A stretch of DNA of 50,246 bases from Actinomycetota bacterium. Its GTDB lineage: Bacteria; Actinomycetota; Humimicrobiia; Humimicrobiales; Humimicrobiaceae. Position numbers and translations under genes: made by a program. Position 1 is the stretch's first letter. Each line of letters begins with the position of its first letter. Shown piece by piece: positions 9,416 through 17,315 of the stretch. The stretch lies in contig DUQM01000090.1 in NCBI GenBank assembly GCA_012837825.1, positions 1 to 50,246 of the forward strand, read 5' to 3'. The notes beneath the pieces are model-generated. The model saw only the letters and a list, made by a program, of their open reading frames with translations. It was not told the origin of the DNA and searched no databases.

Positions 9416-9722
9416 TATTTTTTACCTTAAACATAAATGCTATTAATGAATGGGGATATTTTTAATATTAAAGCCTGTATTTTGGGAAAGGCGCTAATTG
9501 CCTGTATTTCAGAAAAGATGCTAGTTTATTATAAAATAAAGATTAATACTTATTTTTTATATTTTATAAGTAAATTTGTTGACATATTTAATTATTTATG
9601 CAATTATATAAAAAAATTAAAACATGCCTTATTTTTTAATTTTTTGTTTTGAATCGTAGTTTTTTTATACAGTAATTTAAAAGTAATAACATAGTTTTTA
9701 TCATAGAAAAAAAATAGAAAAA
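9416..9722. other. AT-rich intergenic region of about 300 bp
   Basis: This stretch separates the first glycan gene block from the GerMN lipoprotein gene. It is very AT-rich. The only notable element is a good sigma-70-type promoter at 9579-9607. A 71-codon frame at 9437-9652 has no ribosome site and a composition like the surrounding spacer, so I do not count it as a gene. Confidence 0.5.
9579..9607 (+). promoter_or_regulatory. Sigma-70-type promoter candidate for the GerMN lipoprotein gene
   Basis: A perfect TTGACA (9579-9584) is followed by a 17-bp spacer and AATTAT (9602-9607, 4 of 6 matches). The leader to the ATG at 9723 would be about 110 bases. No competing promoter is visible between here and the gene. 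Confidence 0.5.
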
Positions 9723-10433
9723 ATGAATGAAAGAAAGTTTGTAAAAACTTCTTTTTGGTTTGTAAAATCAATAAAACTGTTTCTTGTAATATTTTTACTA
9801 TGCATTTTTTGTGCTTTGATGGTTTTTAATTCATCATGCTCATCTTCTTCGGCCTCAGAAACTTCAAAAATTGATGTTGAAAGCAGCAATGAAAATCAGA
9901 AGAGCCAAACCGATAAGGGGCAGTCCAAAGAAGAATCCGGGGCAACTGAAAGCACCAAGGAAACTGCTGAAGAAGAATCTGCCACATCCTCAAGCGAAAT
10001 GGTTACCACAACTACCAAGGAAGGCCTGACGATAAGAGTATATTATGCTGATGCAGAAACCATATATCTGGTTGGGGAAGAAAGACTTGTAAAAGGCTCT
10101 CATAAGTATTTTGAAGCTTTTATTGAGCTTATGAAGCCCCCTATTACTCCCGGGCTGATAAAACTTATTCCGGATACCGCAAAAGTAAACAAAATCACCA
10201 AAGATGATTCAAATATTGATATTGATCTTTCCCAGAGTTTCATAAATGACAGATTTAAAAGTGATTCGGTTGATATGCTGCTTATATATTCAATAGTAAA
10301 TACCATGACTGAATTTCCTGAAATAAATACTGTTACTTTTCACTTTGACGGAAAAAAAGCAGATACATTCGGCCAGATGGATTTAAGCGAATCTTTTTAC
10401 AGGGATACAAGCCTGATAAAGAAAAATAACTGA
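9723..10433 (+). CDS. GerMN-domain lipoprotein
   Basis: This is an envelope protein with a GerMN domain, the domain found in sporulation/germination protein GerM and in actinobacterial LpqB-type lipoproteins. Its biochemical function is not established. The N-terminus has a long hydrophobic segment (about residues 17-36) ending at SSC (Cys39). This fits a lipoprotein signal, though the -3 residue is not the usual Leu. A low-complexity Ser/Glu/Thr linker (40-95) follows. The GerMN domain covers about 100-225, with IRVYYADAETIYLVGE, the IPDTAKVNKI strand, DLSQSF, and the FPEINTVTFHFDGKK strand typical of the family. It lies directly upstream of the autolysin gene, which suggests a cell-wall role. 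Confidence 0.82.
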   Translation: MNERKFVKTSFWFVKSIKLFLVIFLLCIFCALMVFNSSCSSSSASETSKIDVESSNENQKSQTDKGQSKEESGATESTKETAEEESATSSSEMVTTTTKEGLTIRVYYADAETIYLVGEERLVKGSHKYFEAFIELMKPPITPGLIKLIPDTAKVNKITKDDSNIDIDLSQSFINDRFKSDSVDMLLIYSIVNTMTEFPEINTVTFHFDGKKADTFGQMDLSESFYRDTSLIKKNN

Positions 10434-10471
10434 TGCTTTAATAGTTTTAAATTATTTTTTAAATTAAAAGT

Positions 10472-10509
10472 TTAATAACAATTATAGAAATTAATAACAA
10501 TTATAGAAA
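10472..10509 (+). repeat. Two perfect tandem copies of a 19-bp AT-rich unit
   Basis: The unit TTAATAACAATTATAGAAA occurs at 10472-10490 and again without change at 10491-10509, just upstream of the autolysin ribosome site. It may be slippage-derived or an operator. No known site is recognised. Confidence 0.75.
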
Positions 10510-10522
10510 AAAGGTAATAATT

Positions 10523-13069
10523 ATGGAATTTAAAAAAATATTGGCAAACACAAGGAACAGAAACGGTACCGCAGTTTACCGGACAAATGGAAGCAGGCTG
10601 AAAAAATTTATTTTCCTGTCTATTATTTTCATTTTTGTATTTACACTTGTTTTTGCCAATCTGGGAGTAAAGGAAGTGCAGGCAGCGCCTGTTTCGGTGT
10701 TCATTGATCCGGGACACGGCGGCTCAGACCCGGGTTGTGTACAGAACGGCTATCAGGAAAAGAATATTAATCTTTCTATCGCTCTTAAAACAAAAGCAAT
10801 ACTGGAAGGGTCGGGATACAGTGTTATTATGCGAAGAACCGGAGACACAGGCATGGCTCTGGATGATATCATAAATATGGCTAATGCAAGCGGCGCAAAT
10901 CTTCTGGTTTCCATTCATTGCAATTCTGCTTTGAATCAGTCTGTTCAGGGCGTGGAAGCTTACTGGAGCACCAACGGGGGAGCAGGCTCAAGCCAGTTTG
11001 CAACCTCGATATTTAATTCTGTTGTTTCCGCAACCGGAAGGCCGGGCAGAGTATTAAGATCTTCAGATTTTAAGATTGTCAAATACACTACCATGACATC
11101 AGCCCTTATAGAATGTGCATTTTTATCCAATCCTGAAGAAGCAGCGCTCCTTGCAAGCGATGATTTTCAGAACAGGGTTGCACAGGGAATAGTAAACGGT
11201 ATACATGCCTATGTAAACAGCGCCGGAATTACAGGAAATGTAAATACCGGTCAGGAGGTTTTAAGAGGAGATGTGCTGATGAATATTGATGTTCCGGCCG
11301 GAAATTCCAATGTAAGCGGAACAATAAATCTTCAGGGATGGGCTCTGGACAGAAGCGCAACAGTTACTTCCGGAATAACTGCAGTTCATGTTTATGATGG
11401 TCCTGCAAATGGTCCGGGAAATCTGGTAGGAATTGCAAATTATGGCATCGACAGATCTGATGTGGCAAAGGTCTATGGAAAGCCTAATCTTGCTCCATGC
11501 GGATTTGATCTTGAAATAAATACTTTAAATCTCTCAAAGGGTGCTCATGTACTGCATGTATATGCGCATAATGAGGCAGTAGGGTGGAGATATACTACTG
11601 TGAGAATAAATGTTGTAAATGATGGAAGTCCTTCGGAAAATACTTCATCGACACAGGCCGGCGCATCGACACAGACAGCAAACCAGAAGAGCACTACTCA
11701 GACTACAAGCTCGGTTTCAACATCTTCAGGGCCAAAAAAGACTGTTATAAATATAGATACTCCTGCAGCAGGTTCTTCAGTAAACGATACCTTTACTCTT
11801 GCAGGATGGGCTGTTGAAACTTCTTCGACAAATTCTACCGGTATCACAGCTATTCATGTTTATGATGGTCCTGCAAATGGTGAAGGCAACTTCCTTGCTG
11901 CGGCAACATATGGAATTGACAGGTCGGATGTATCAAAAGCCATGGGCAGGGCTAATTTCCAGAATTGCGGTTTTTCTGCAGATATAAGTCTTGCAAAATT
12001 GTCTAATGGTTCCCATACCTTATATGTTTATGCATATAATGAAGCAATAGGATGGAGATATGCAACTGTAAAAATCAATGTAGGCGGTGGAGGCGGAGGT
12101 ATACAGACAGCAGGTATTTCGGCAAGCAACGGTTCTTCCGGAACCCAGACAAGCAGTACCAAAACAAGCCAGACCACAACTGTATCAGGTTCCAAAGCCA
12201 TAACGATAAATGTTGATACTCCTTCAAATGGTTCGGGTGTGAACGGAGGTTTTACAATATCAGGATGGGCAGCCGACAGGAATTCGTCTTCAGGCACTGG
12301 AATAACTGCAGTACATATTTATGATGGTCCGGCAAACGGTGCACAGAATATGATAGGGGTTGCAAATTACGGAATTGAGAGACCGGATGTGGCAACCGCT
12401 TTTGGCAATGGCAATCTGGTATCCAGCGGTTTCAGTCTTTCTGTTGACGGCTCAAGGCTGGCTAATGGAAGGCATACTTTATATATTTATGCAAACAACC
12501 CGGAACTGGGTTGGAAATATACGACTGTTAATATCGTAATCGGCGGATCCAGCGCGACAGGCGGAACGGCCATTACAGGCGGAACAAATATCGTCGGATA
12601 TGTACCTGTAAGCGTTGACCAGCTGCTTAGACCTTTTATTAACAGAGGTTCAGGACAAATTGACAGAGCCAGAAGGCTGGCTGATCTATATATCAGGTGG
12701 GGGCAAGCTTTTAATATCCGTGCCGATATTGCTTGGGCGCAAATGTGTCATGAAACGGGATTCCTGGAATTTACCGGTGTTGCAAAGGCAGATTGGAATA
12801 ATTTTGCCGGAGTGGGGGTTACAGGACCTGGCGCAGTGGTCACATTTGCGTCTGAGGAGCTTGGAATAATTGCGCACTACGCGCATCTTGCATGGTATGT
12901 ATATCCAAATCATGTTAACGGTTACTGCAGCAGCACCTATGATCCAAGACATATAGGAGCGCACAGGTTCAATGGCGACAGTTCGATAAACTGCTTAAAC
13001 GGAAGATGGGCTCCTGCGGGAGATTATGCAAATAAGATAATTGCTTTTGCAAATCAGATATGGCAGTAA
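10523..13069 (+). CDS. Bifunctional autolysin: N-acetylmuramoyl-L-alanine amidase plus glucosaminidase with three repeats
   Basis: This is a secreted peptidoglycan hydrolase. After a basic N-terminus and hydrophobic signal (about 28-53, AxA-like site at VQA), an Amidase_3 domain spans about 56-235. It has the zinc ligands His65 (DPGHGG), Glu79 (GYQEKN) and His132 (SIHCNS), and the catalytic Glu197 (ALIECAF). Three related domains of about 120 residues follow (about 249-370, 405-525 and 558-675). Each has a GWA(L/V/A)(D/E) strand, (V/I)H(V/I)YDGPANG, NYGI or TYGI, and a closing W-(R/K)-Y-(T/A)-T-V strand. They are separated by Ser/Thr/Gln linkers. The C-terminal 150 residues match the endo-beta-N-acetylglucosaminidase family, with probable catalytic Glu744 in CHETG. 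Two cleavage activities in one chain recall staphylococcal Atl, but the repeats here are different. A hairpin terminator follows. Confidence 0.93.
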   Translation: MEFKKILANTRNRNGTAVYRTNGSRLKKFIFLSIIFIFVFTLVFANLGVKEVQAAPVSVFIDPGHGGSDPGCVQNGYQEKNINLSIALKTKAILEGSGYSVIMRRTGDTGMALDDIINMANASGANLLVSIHCNSALNQSVQGVEAYWSTNGGAGSSQFATSIFNSVVSATGRPGRVLRSSDFKIVKYTTMTSALIECAFLSNPEEAALLASDDFQNRVAQGIVNGIHAYVNSAGITGNVNTGQEVLRGDVLMNIDVPAGNSNVSGTINLQGWALDRSATVTSGITAVHVYDGPANGPGNLVGIANYGIDRSDVAKVYGKPNLAPCGFDLEINTLNLSKGAHVLHVYAHNEAVGWRYTTVRINVVNDGSPSENTSSTQAGASTQTANQKSTTQTTSSVSTSSGPKKTVINIDTPAAGSSVNDTFTLAGWAVETSSTNSTGITAIHVYDGPANGEGNFLAAATYGIDRSDVSKAMGRANFQNCGFSADISLAKLSNGSHTLYVYAYNEAIGWRYATVKINVGGGGGGIQTAGISASNGSSGTQTSSTKTSQTTTVSGSKAITINVDTPSNGSGVNGGFTISGWAADRNSSSGTGITAVHIYDGPANGAQNMIGVANYGIERPDVATAFGNGNLVSSGFSLSVDGSRLANGRHTLYIYANNPELGWKYTTVNIVIGGSSATGGTAITGGTNIVGYVPVSVDQLLRPFINRGSGQIDRARRLADLYIRWGQAFNIRADIAWAQMCHETGFLEFTGVAKADWNNFAGVGVTGPGAVVTFASEELGIIAHYAHLAWYVYPNHVNGYCSSTYDPRHIGAHRFNGDSSINCLNGRWAPAGDYANKIIAFANQIWQ

Positions 13070-13099
13070 TACAGTAAAGAAATAATTTAAAAGATAAAG

Positions 13100-13142
13100 A
13101 ACAGGGTCCTGAGTAATTATAATTCGGGACTCTGTTCTTTTT
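13100..13142 (+). terminator. Intrinsic terminator after the autolysin gene
   Basis: AACAGGGTCCTGA (13100-13112) pairs with TCGGGACTCTGTT (13124-13136) to give a 13-bp stem with two G-U pairs and an 11-nt loop. CTTTTT follows directly. Confidence 0.85.
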
Positions 13143-13233
13143 AATAAAGCCGGTTTGTCAAAATGCCTGTCATAAGATATTGTTCCGGAGGAGCTGTTTT
13201 TTACTTTTTTAATTTAGGTAATAGGTTAAATAA

Positions 13234-13242
13234 TGGTATAAT
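13234..13242 (+). promoter_or_regulatory. Extended -10 promoter candidate for the polysaccharide ABC exporter
   Basis: TGGTATAAT (13234-13242) matches an extended -10 element (TGn-TATAAT). The -35 region is poor, which is acceptable for extended -10 promoters. It lies after the autolysin terminator and about 110 bases before the permease gene, so a separate transcript for the exporter genes is likely. Confidence 0.45.
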
Positions 13243-13354
13243 AGTTCAGATTTTAAAAGCTATTAATCGGTCTTGAATTTTAATATTTAAGTTTTTTATT
13301 TTTTAAAAAGTGTTAAAATATCATACTTTAATTTAAATTGACAAGGAGAGCATC

Positions 13355-14161
13355 ATCAAATCGAATACCCTGACAAATGTAAGAAATCTCTTTTCTTATC
13401 ATGAGCTCATATTCAGTCTTACAAAAAAAGAATTGAAGGTAAAATACAGAGGCTCTTTCCTGGGATTTTTCTGGTCGCTGATAAACCCGCTGCTTACAAT
13501 GCTTGTATATACTTTTGTTTTTTCTTTTGTGATGAGGCTTGGAATAAAGGATTATGCAGTTTTTCTTATTAGTGCGCTTCTTTCGTGGAATTTTCTTTCC
13601 AATTCAGTAAGCTACGGGGCAAACTGCATTGTTGCCAACAGCAATCTTGTAAACAAGATCTATTTTCCAAGAGAAATCATTCCGCTTTCAGTTGTATTTG
13701 CAAATCTTTTTAATTTTATACTGGAGATGGCAGCTCTTTTCATAGTCCTGATATTTCTGGGTTATAACTTTTATGTTTATCTTTACTGGCTGCCGGTTCT
13801 GATAATTGTTGAATTTTTTCTTGTTGCGGGCCTTACTCTTTTGGTATCGGCGCTGAATGTATTTTTCAGGGATCTGTCACATCTTATAAATATTCTTATA
13901 ATGTTGTGGTTTTTCGGAACGCCTATCATTTATCCGATAAATATGGTTCCTGAAAGATTTCAGGCGATACTGAGATATAATCCCATGACGACAATAACAT
14001 CCATGTTCAGGAATATGTTTTATAATGTCAAATATCCTGAAAATCTGATGTGGCCGACGTGGAAAACAGCGGTTATTACTCTTGCAGTGGTGGCAGTGAT
14101 TTTCATGCTGGGTTATTTTATCTTTAAAAAACTTGAACCGCGGTTTGCTGAAGAGATATAG
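13355..14161 (+). CDS. ABC-2 type polysaccharide export permease (Wzm/TagG-like), apparently with a non-standard ATC start
   Basis: This is the membrane subunit of an ABC exporter for complete glycan chains, paired with the ATPase at 14259. It has six membrane segments and the family signature KVKYRGSFLGFFWSLINPLL, followed by FFRDLSHLINI and a GTPIIYP motif. The only standard start codon in frame is a TTG at 13433, which would begin at LKVKYRG and remove the conserved N-terminal helix region that precedes that motif. The frame is open back to a TAA at 13334-13336. The 26 codons before 13433 read as good family sequence (NVRNLFSYHELIFSLTKKE). A strong AAGGAG (13343-13348) stands six bases before an ATC codon at 13355. 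I therefore place the start at 13355; a sequencing error turning ATG into ATC is an alternative. Confidence 0.82.
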   Translation: MKSNTLTNVRNLFSYHELIFSLTKKELKVKYRGSFLGFFWSLINPLLTMLVYTFVFSFVMRLGIKDYAVFLISALLSWNFLSNSVSYGANCIVANSNLVNKIYFPREIIPLSVVFANLFNFILEMAALFIVLIFLGYNFYVYLYWLPVLIIVEFFLVAGLTLLVSALNVFFRDLSHLINILIMLWFFGTPIIYPINMVPERFQAILRYNPMTTITSMFRNMFYNVKYPENLMWPTWKTAVITLAVVAVIFMLGYFIFKKLEPRFAEEI

Positions 14162-14258
14162 CCTGTAATCAGCGGTCAGGACTTTTGAGATGATGAAAAT
14201 CATCCCTGATTACAGAATTTGAATATGTTTAAAATGACTGAAGGAAAAATCTTAATAT

Positions 14259-15644
14259 ATGACAGAAGAAAATAAAGAAAATTCAAGAGAGAGCAAAGAA
14301 AGCAAGGTTACTAATTCTGTCTTGTCCAGAGATGTAAATGATTATGCGGTTTGCATAAAGAATGTAACCAAAAGATACAGGATACATTATGAAAAAAATC
14401 CCAGCCTTAAGGAAACAATAATTCATCTTCGAAGGACCAAATTCATCGAATTCCTTGCGCTTAATGACGTTTCATTTGATGTCAGGCGTGGTGAGACCCT
14501 TGGCATTATAGGGCCAAACGGCTCAGGGAAAAGCACCATGCTCAAACTTATTTCAAGGATACTGAAGCCCACAAAAGGAGAAGTGATTGTAAACGGCACG
14601 ATTTCTGCGCTTCTTGAGCTTGGAGCCGGATTTCACCCTGATCTGACAGGAAGGGAAAACATATTCATAAATGCTGCAATACTTGGAATGAAAAGAAAAG
14701 ATGTGGAAAAGAAATTCAGCGAGATTGTGGCATTTTCAGAGCTTGAAAAATTTATAGACATGCCGGTCAAAAATTATTCTTCGGGGATGTATATGCGCCT
14801 TGGATTTTCTGTGGCGATAAACGTAAATCCGGATATCCTGCTGGTTGATGAGGTTCTCGCAGTCGGGGATCAGGCTTTTCAGGCAAAATGCTATAAGGTT
14901 ATTTATGATTTCATAAAGCAGGGCAAGACCATAATAATAGTTTCACATGATCTCGGAACAATACAGGATTTATGCAACAGAGTAATATTTTTAAAGAACG
15001 GCAGAATAGAACAGATGGGAGGCCCTGTTGCTGTGGTAAACTCCTACAGAAAATATGTGGAAAATATTGAGATAGAGAGAGCGCATGAGCAGCAGAAAGA
15101 AGAGCGGAAAAAAATATTCCAGACAATCATAGAAAATAATCAGAAAGTAATTTCCGGCGAAGATATAGACAGGCTGGCAGCTACCAATCTTGGGAATAAT
15201 GTGATCAACAGGTTTGGCTCAGGCGATGCAGAAATAACAGATATAAGGCTTCTTGACAGCAAAGGACAGCAGATAGATTACTGTAAATATGGAGACGAAG
15301 TAAGCATTGAATTTGATGCTGTTTTCAAAGCCGAAGTTGAAGACCCCATTTTCGGGATAAGAATAGTGGATTTTAAAGGCAATACTGTTTACGGTACCAA
15401 TAACAGATTAAATAATATAGTGACCGGAGTTCTGAAGGATGGAGACAGGGTAAAAGTAGTCTTTAAGAATACAATAGTGCTTATGGGCGGCATGTATTAT
15501 GTCTCTCCTGCTGTAGGTTATAAGGATTTCAGGACTTACTGCGATTGGGTCAATAATATGCTCACCTTAAATGTAATAAAACATGAGAAAGCTGAAGGGA
15601 TTGCCGATCTTAATACCAGCATGTCCATACTGAGAAATAACTGA
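14259..15644 (+). CDS. Polysaccharide ABC exporter ATPase with Wzt-type C-terminal glycan-binding domain
   Basis: This is the nucleotide-binding subunit of the exporter formed with the permease upstream. Walker A is GPNGSGKST (about residue 87), the signature loop is NYSSGM, Walker B is DILLVDEVLAVGD, and the switch histidine lies in SHD. The GAGFHPDLTGREN segment is typical of Wzt/TagH/RfbE-type exporters. After the ATPase (about 25-255), a charged helical linker (to about 315) leads to a beta-rich C-terminal domain (about 320-450). It resembles the Wzt_C domain that recognises the capped end of the O-chain. The presence of that domain suggests this exporter moves a glycan with a specific terminal modification. 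AAGGA precedes the ATG. Confidence 0.93.
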   Translation: MTEENKENSRESKESKVTNSVLSRDVNDYAVCIKNVTKRYRIHYEKNPSLKETIIHLRRTKFIEFLALNDVSFDVRRGETLGIIGPNGSGKSTMLKLISRILKPTKGEVIVNGTISALLELGAGFHPDLTGRENIFINAAILGMKRKDVEKKFSEIVAFSELEKFIDMPVKNYSSGMYMRLGFSVAINVNPDILLVDEVLAVGDQAFQAKCYKVIYDFIKQGKTIIIVSHDLGTIQDLCNRVIFLKNGRIEQMGGPVAVVNSYRKYVENIEIERAHEQQKEERKKIFQTIIENNQKVISGEDIDRLAATNLGNNVINRFGSGDAEITDIRLLDSKGQQIDYCKYGDEVSIEFDAVFKAEVEDPIFGIRIVDFKGNTVYGTNNRLNNIVTGVLKDGDRVKVVFKNTIVLMGGMYYVSPAVGYKDFRTYCDWVNNMLTLNVIKHEKAEGIADLNTSMSILRNN

Positions 15645-15681
15645 CTTTTAACATCTTTATTTGTGTGTGAAAGGTTTCTTC

Positions 15682-17280
15682 TTGAACCCTGAAGTTTTAT
15701 TAATAATCATAAATTACAACGGCATAAATTTTCTTGGTGAATGTCTTGACTCGGTATTTGCCCAGTCTTATAAAAATATAAAGGTGCTTGTTGTCGACAA
15801 TAATTCAAAAGACGGCAGCGTTCAGTATATAAGAAATAATTATCCGTCAGTCGACATACTCCATAATATCTTCAACAAAGGATATGGTGATGCCATAAAC
15901 AGGGCGGTCAGGTACGGAATGCAGAAATATCCTGATGCAATGTATTTCGGAATTTTAAACAATGACTTAAGACTTGGTGAAAAATGGACTGAGAATCTTA
16001 TAAGATATGGTGAAAACCAGCCGGAGTGCGGAGTCATGGGTGGAAAGATGCTGATTTATTACTGGCCCAAATACATAAACAGTACCGGCAGTCTGGTAAA
16101 TTATTTTGGAAGCGGATGGGACAGGGATTTTTTTGAAATAGATTCTGAAATTAAAAGAGAAAGCGGAGAGGCTCTTGCTGTTTCGGGCGGCGCAATGCTT
16201 GTCAAGAAGGATGTTTTTCTGTCCTGCGGTTTTTTTGACACAAAATATTTTATGTATTATGAAGACATTGATTTCTGTTTTAAAGTCTGGAAATATTCAG
16301 ACTATACCGTTGATTATGTAAGTGAAGCCCCGGTATATCATAAGTTTTCTTCGTCAAGCGGGGTGCTGTCTTTAAAGAAACATTTTTACCTCAAAAGAGC
16401 AAGATTTATTTTTATACTGAAAAATTATCCTCTTGGTTTTTTAAGAAAGATTCTTCCCGAAATCTCTAATTATGAAGTCGGATTTATCATGAAAGACCTG
16501 CTGGCAAGATATGATATTATAAATTTCTGGAGAGAATTTTATATATACCTTATTTTTCTTGCAAAGCTTCCTGTTATTATCGGTTCAAGGATTTTAAAAA
16601 AAGATAATAAAAAATTCTTAAGAGCGTCTAAAGCTCTGAAAATGTGGGGAATGGTGAGCACTACGACAACTGATTCAGGGAGAAAGCAGATACCCATGCA
16701 ATATCTGGATATGCTCTGGAACAGATATGAAAAATTCGGAAGCCTTACCAACAGGATAATAATGGGCATAAATGACGAAGGTCTGAAAAGAGGATGGAAA
16801 AGCCTTATAACAAAAGGCTACCCGAGGGGACGGTTCTTTTTCAATTATGCAGATGCTGTTCTTGCTAGCCCCTACAGGGGAGAGAATCACAAGTACTATT
16901 TCCAGATGCAGTATTTTTTATACGACAGAAAACAGGACAAACTTTTTATTGATATTGAAGGCAGAATTTTTGAAGCCGGGCTTAATGAAAGAATGAATAC
17001 AATAGTTTTTGAAGTCCCTGATGACTTGCTCAGAGATAAAAACCAGCTTATGGTAAAATTATCTTTTTATAATGATTTTTTGAAAAGAAGCAATAAAAGC
17101 CATGCTGAAAGAAATGAAATATTGCTTGATGGCGAGATTGCCGGAATGGATAACAGGGTATTTGAAAAATATATAGCCTGCTTCAAAGATCTTTTTGTAA
17201 TAGAGATAGCGATTTTAAGCGATGATTCCCAGTATCTGAGAAGAGAATTCTCACTGCTTGAAAAGATAAGCGAATACTGA
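15682..17280 (+). CDS. GT2-family glycosyltransferase with a long uncharacterised C-terminal extension
   Basis: The N-terminal 260 residues form a GT-A domain of the rhamnosyltransferase-like GT2 subgroup: LIIINYNGINFLGECLDSVF, VVDNNSKDGS, NKGYGDAINR, GILNNDLRL at the metal-binding position, and FFDTKYFMYYEDIDFCF near the active-site base. A partly hydrophobic helical region follows (about 265-330). The remaining 200 residues match nothing I recognise. They include YPRGRFFFNYADAVLASPY and several beta-type strands, possibly an acceptor- or glycan-binding module. The frame extends to a TTG at 15661 with no ribosome site. I chose the TTG at 15682 because GAAAGG lies seven bases upstream and the product begins MNPEVLLIIINYNG, a normal GT2 start. 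It sits just after the Wzm/Wzt genes. Confidence 0.85.
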   Translation: MNPEVLLIIINYNGINFLGECLDSVFAQSYKNIKVLVVDNNSKDGSVQYIRNNYPSVDILHNIFNKGYGDAINRAVRYGMQKYPDAMYFGILNNDLRLGEKWTENLIRYGENQPECGVMGGKMLIYYWPKYINSTGSLVNYFGSGWDRDFFEIDSEIKRESGEALAVSGGAMLVKKDVFLSCGFFDTKYFMYYEDIDFCFKVWKYSDYTVDYVSEAPVYHKFSSSSGVLSLKKHFYLKRARFIFILKNYPLGFLRKILPEISNYEVGFIMKDLLARYDIINFWREFYIYLIFLAKLPVIIGSRILKKDNKKFLRASKALKMWGMVSTTTTDSGRKQIPMQYLDMLWNRYEKFGSLTNRIIMGINDEGLKRGWKSLITKGYPRGRFFFNYADAVLASPYRGENHKYYFQMQYFLYDRKQDKLFIDIEGRIFEAGLNERMNTIVFEVPDDLLRDKNQLMVKLSFYNDFLKRSNKSHAERNEILLDGEIAGMDNRVFEKYIACFKDLFVIEIAILSDDSQYLRREFSLLEKISEY

Positions 17281-17315
17281 TTTTTTCTTTAATTCTGAAT
17301 CATGAAAAAGATAAT

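Noticed and set aside
9437-9652. 71-codon + strand frame in the 300-bp gap
   Set aside because: No ribosome site, spacer-like composition, and it overlaps a likely promoter.
13433-14161. TTG at 13433 as the permease start
   Set aside because: It has no ribosome site and would remove a conserved N-terminal segment that is encoded intact upstream.
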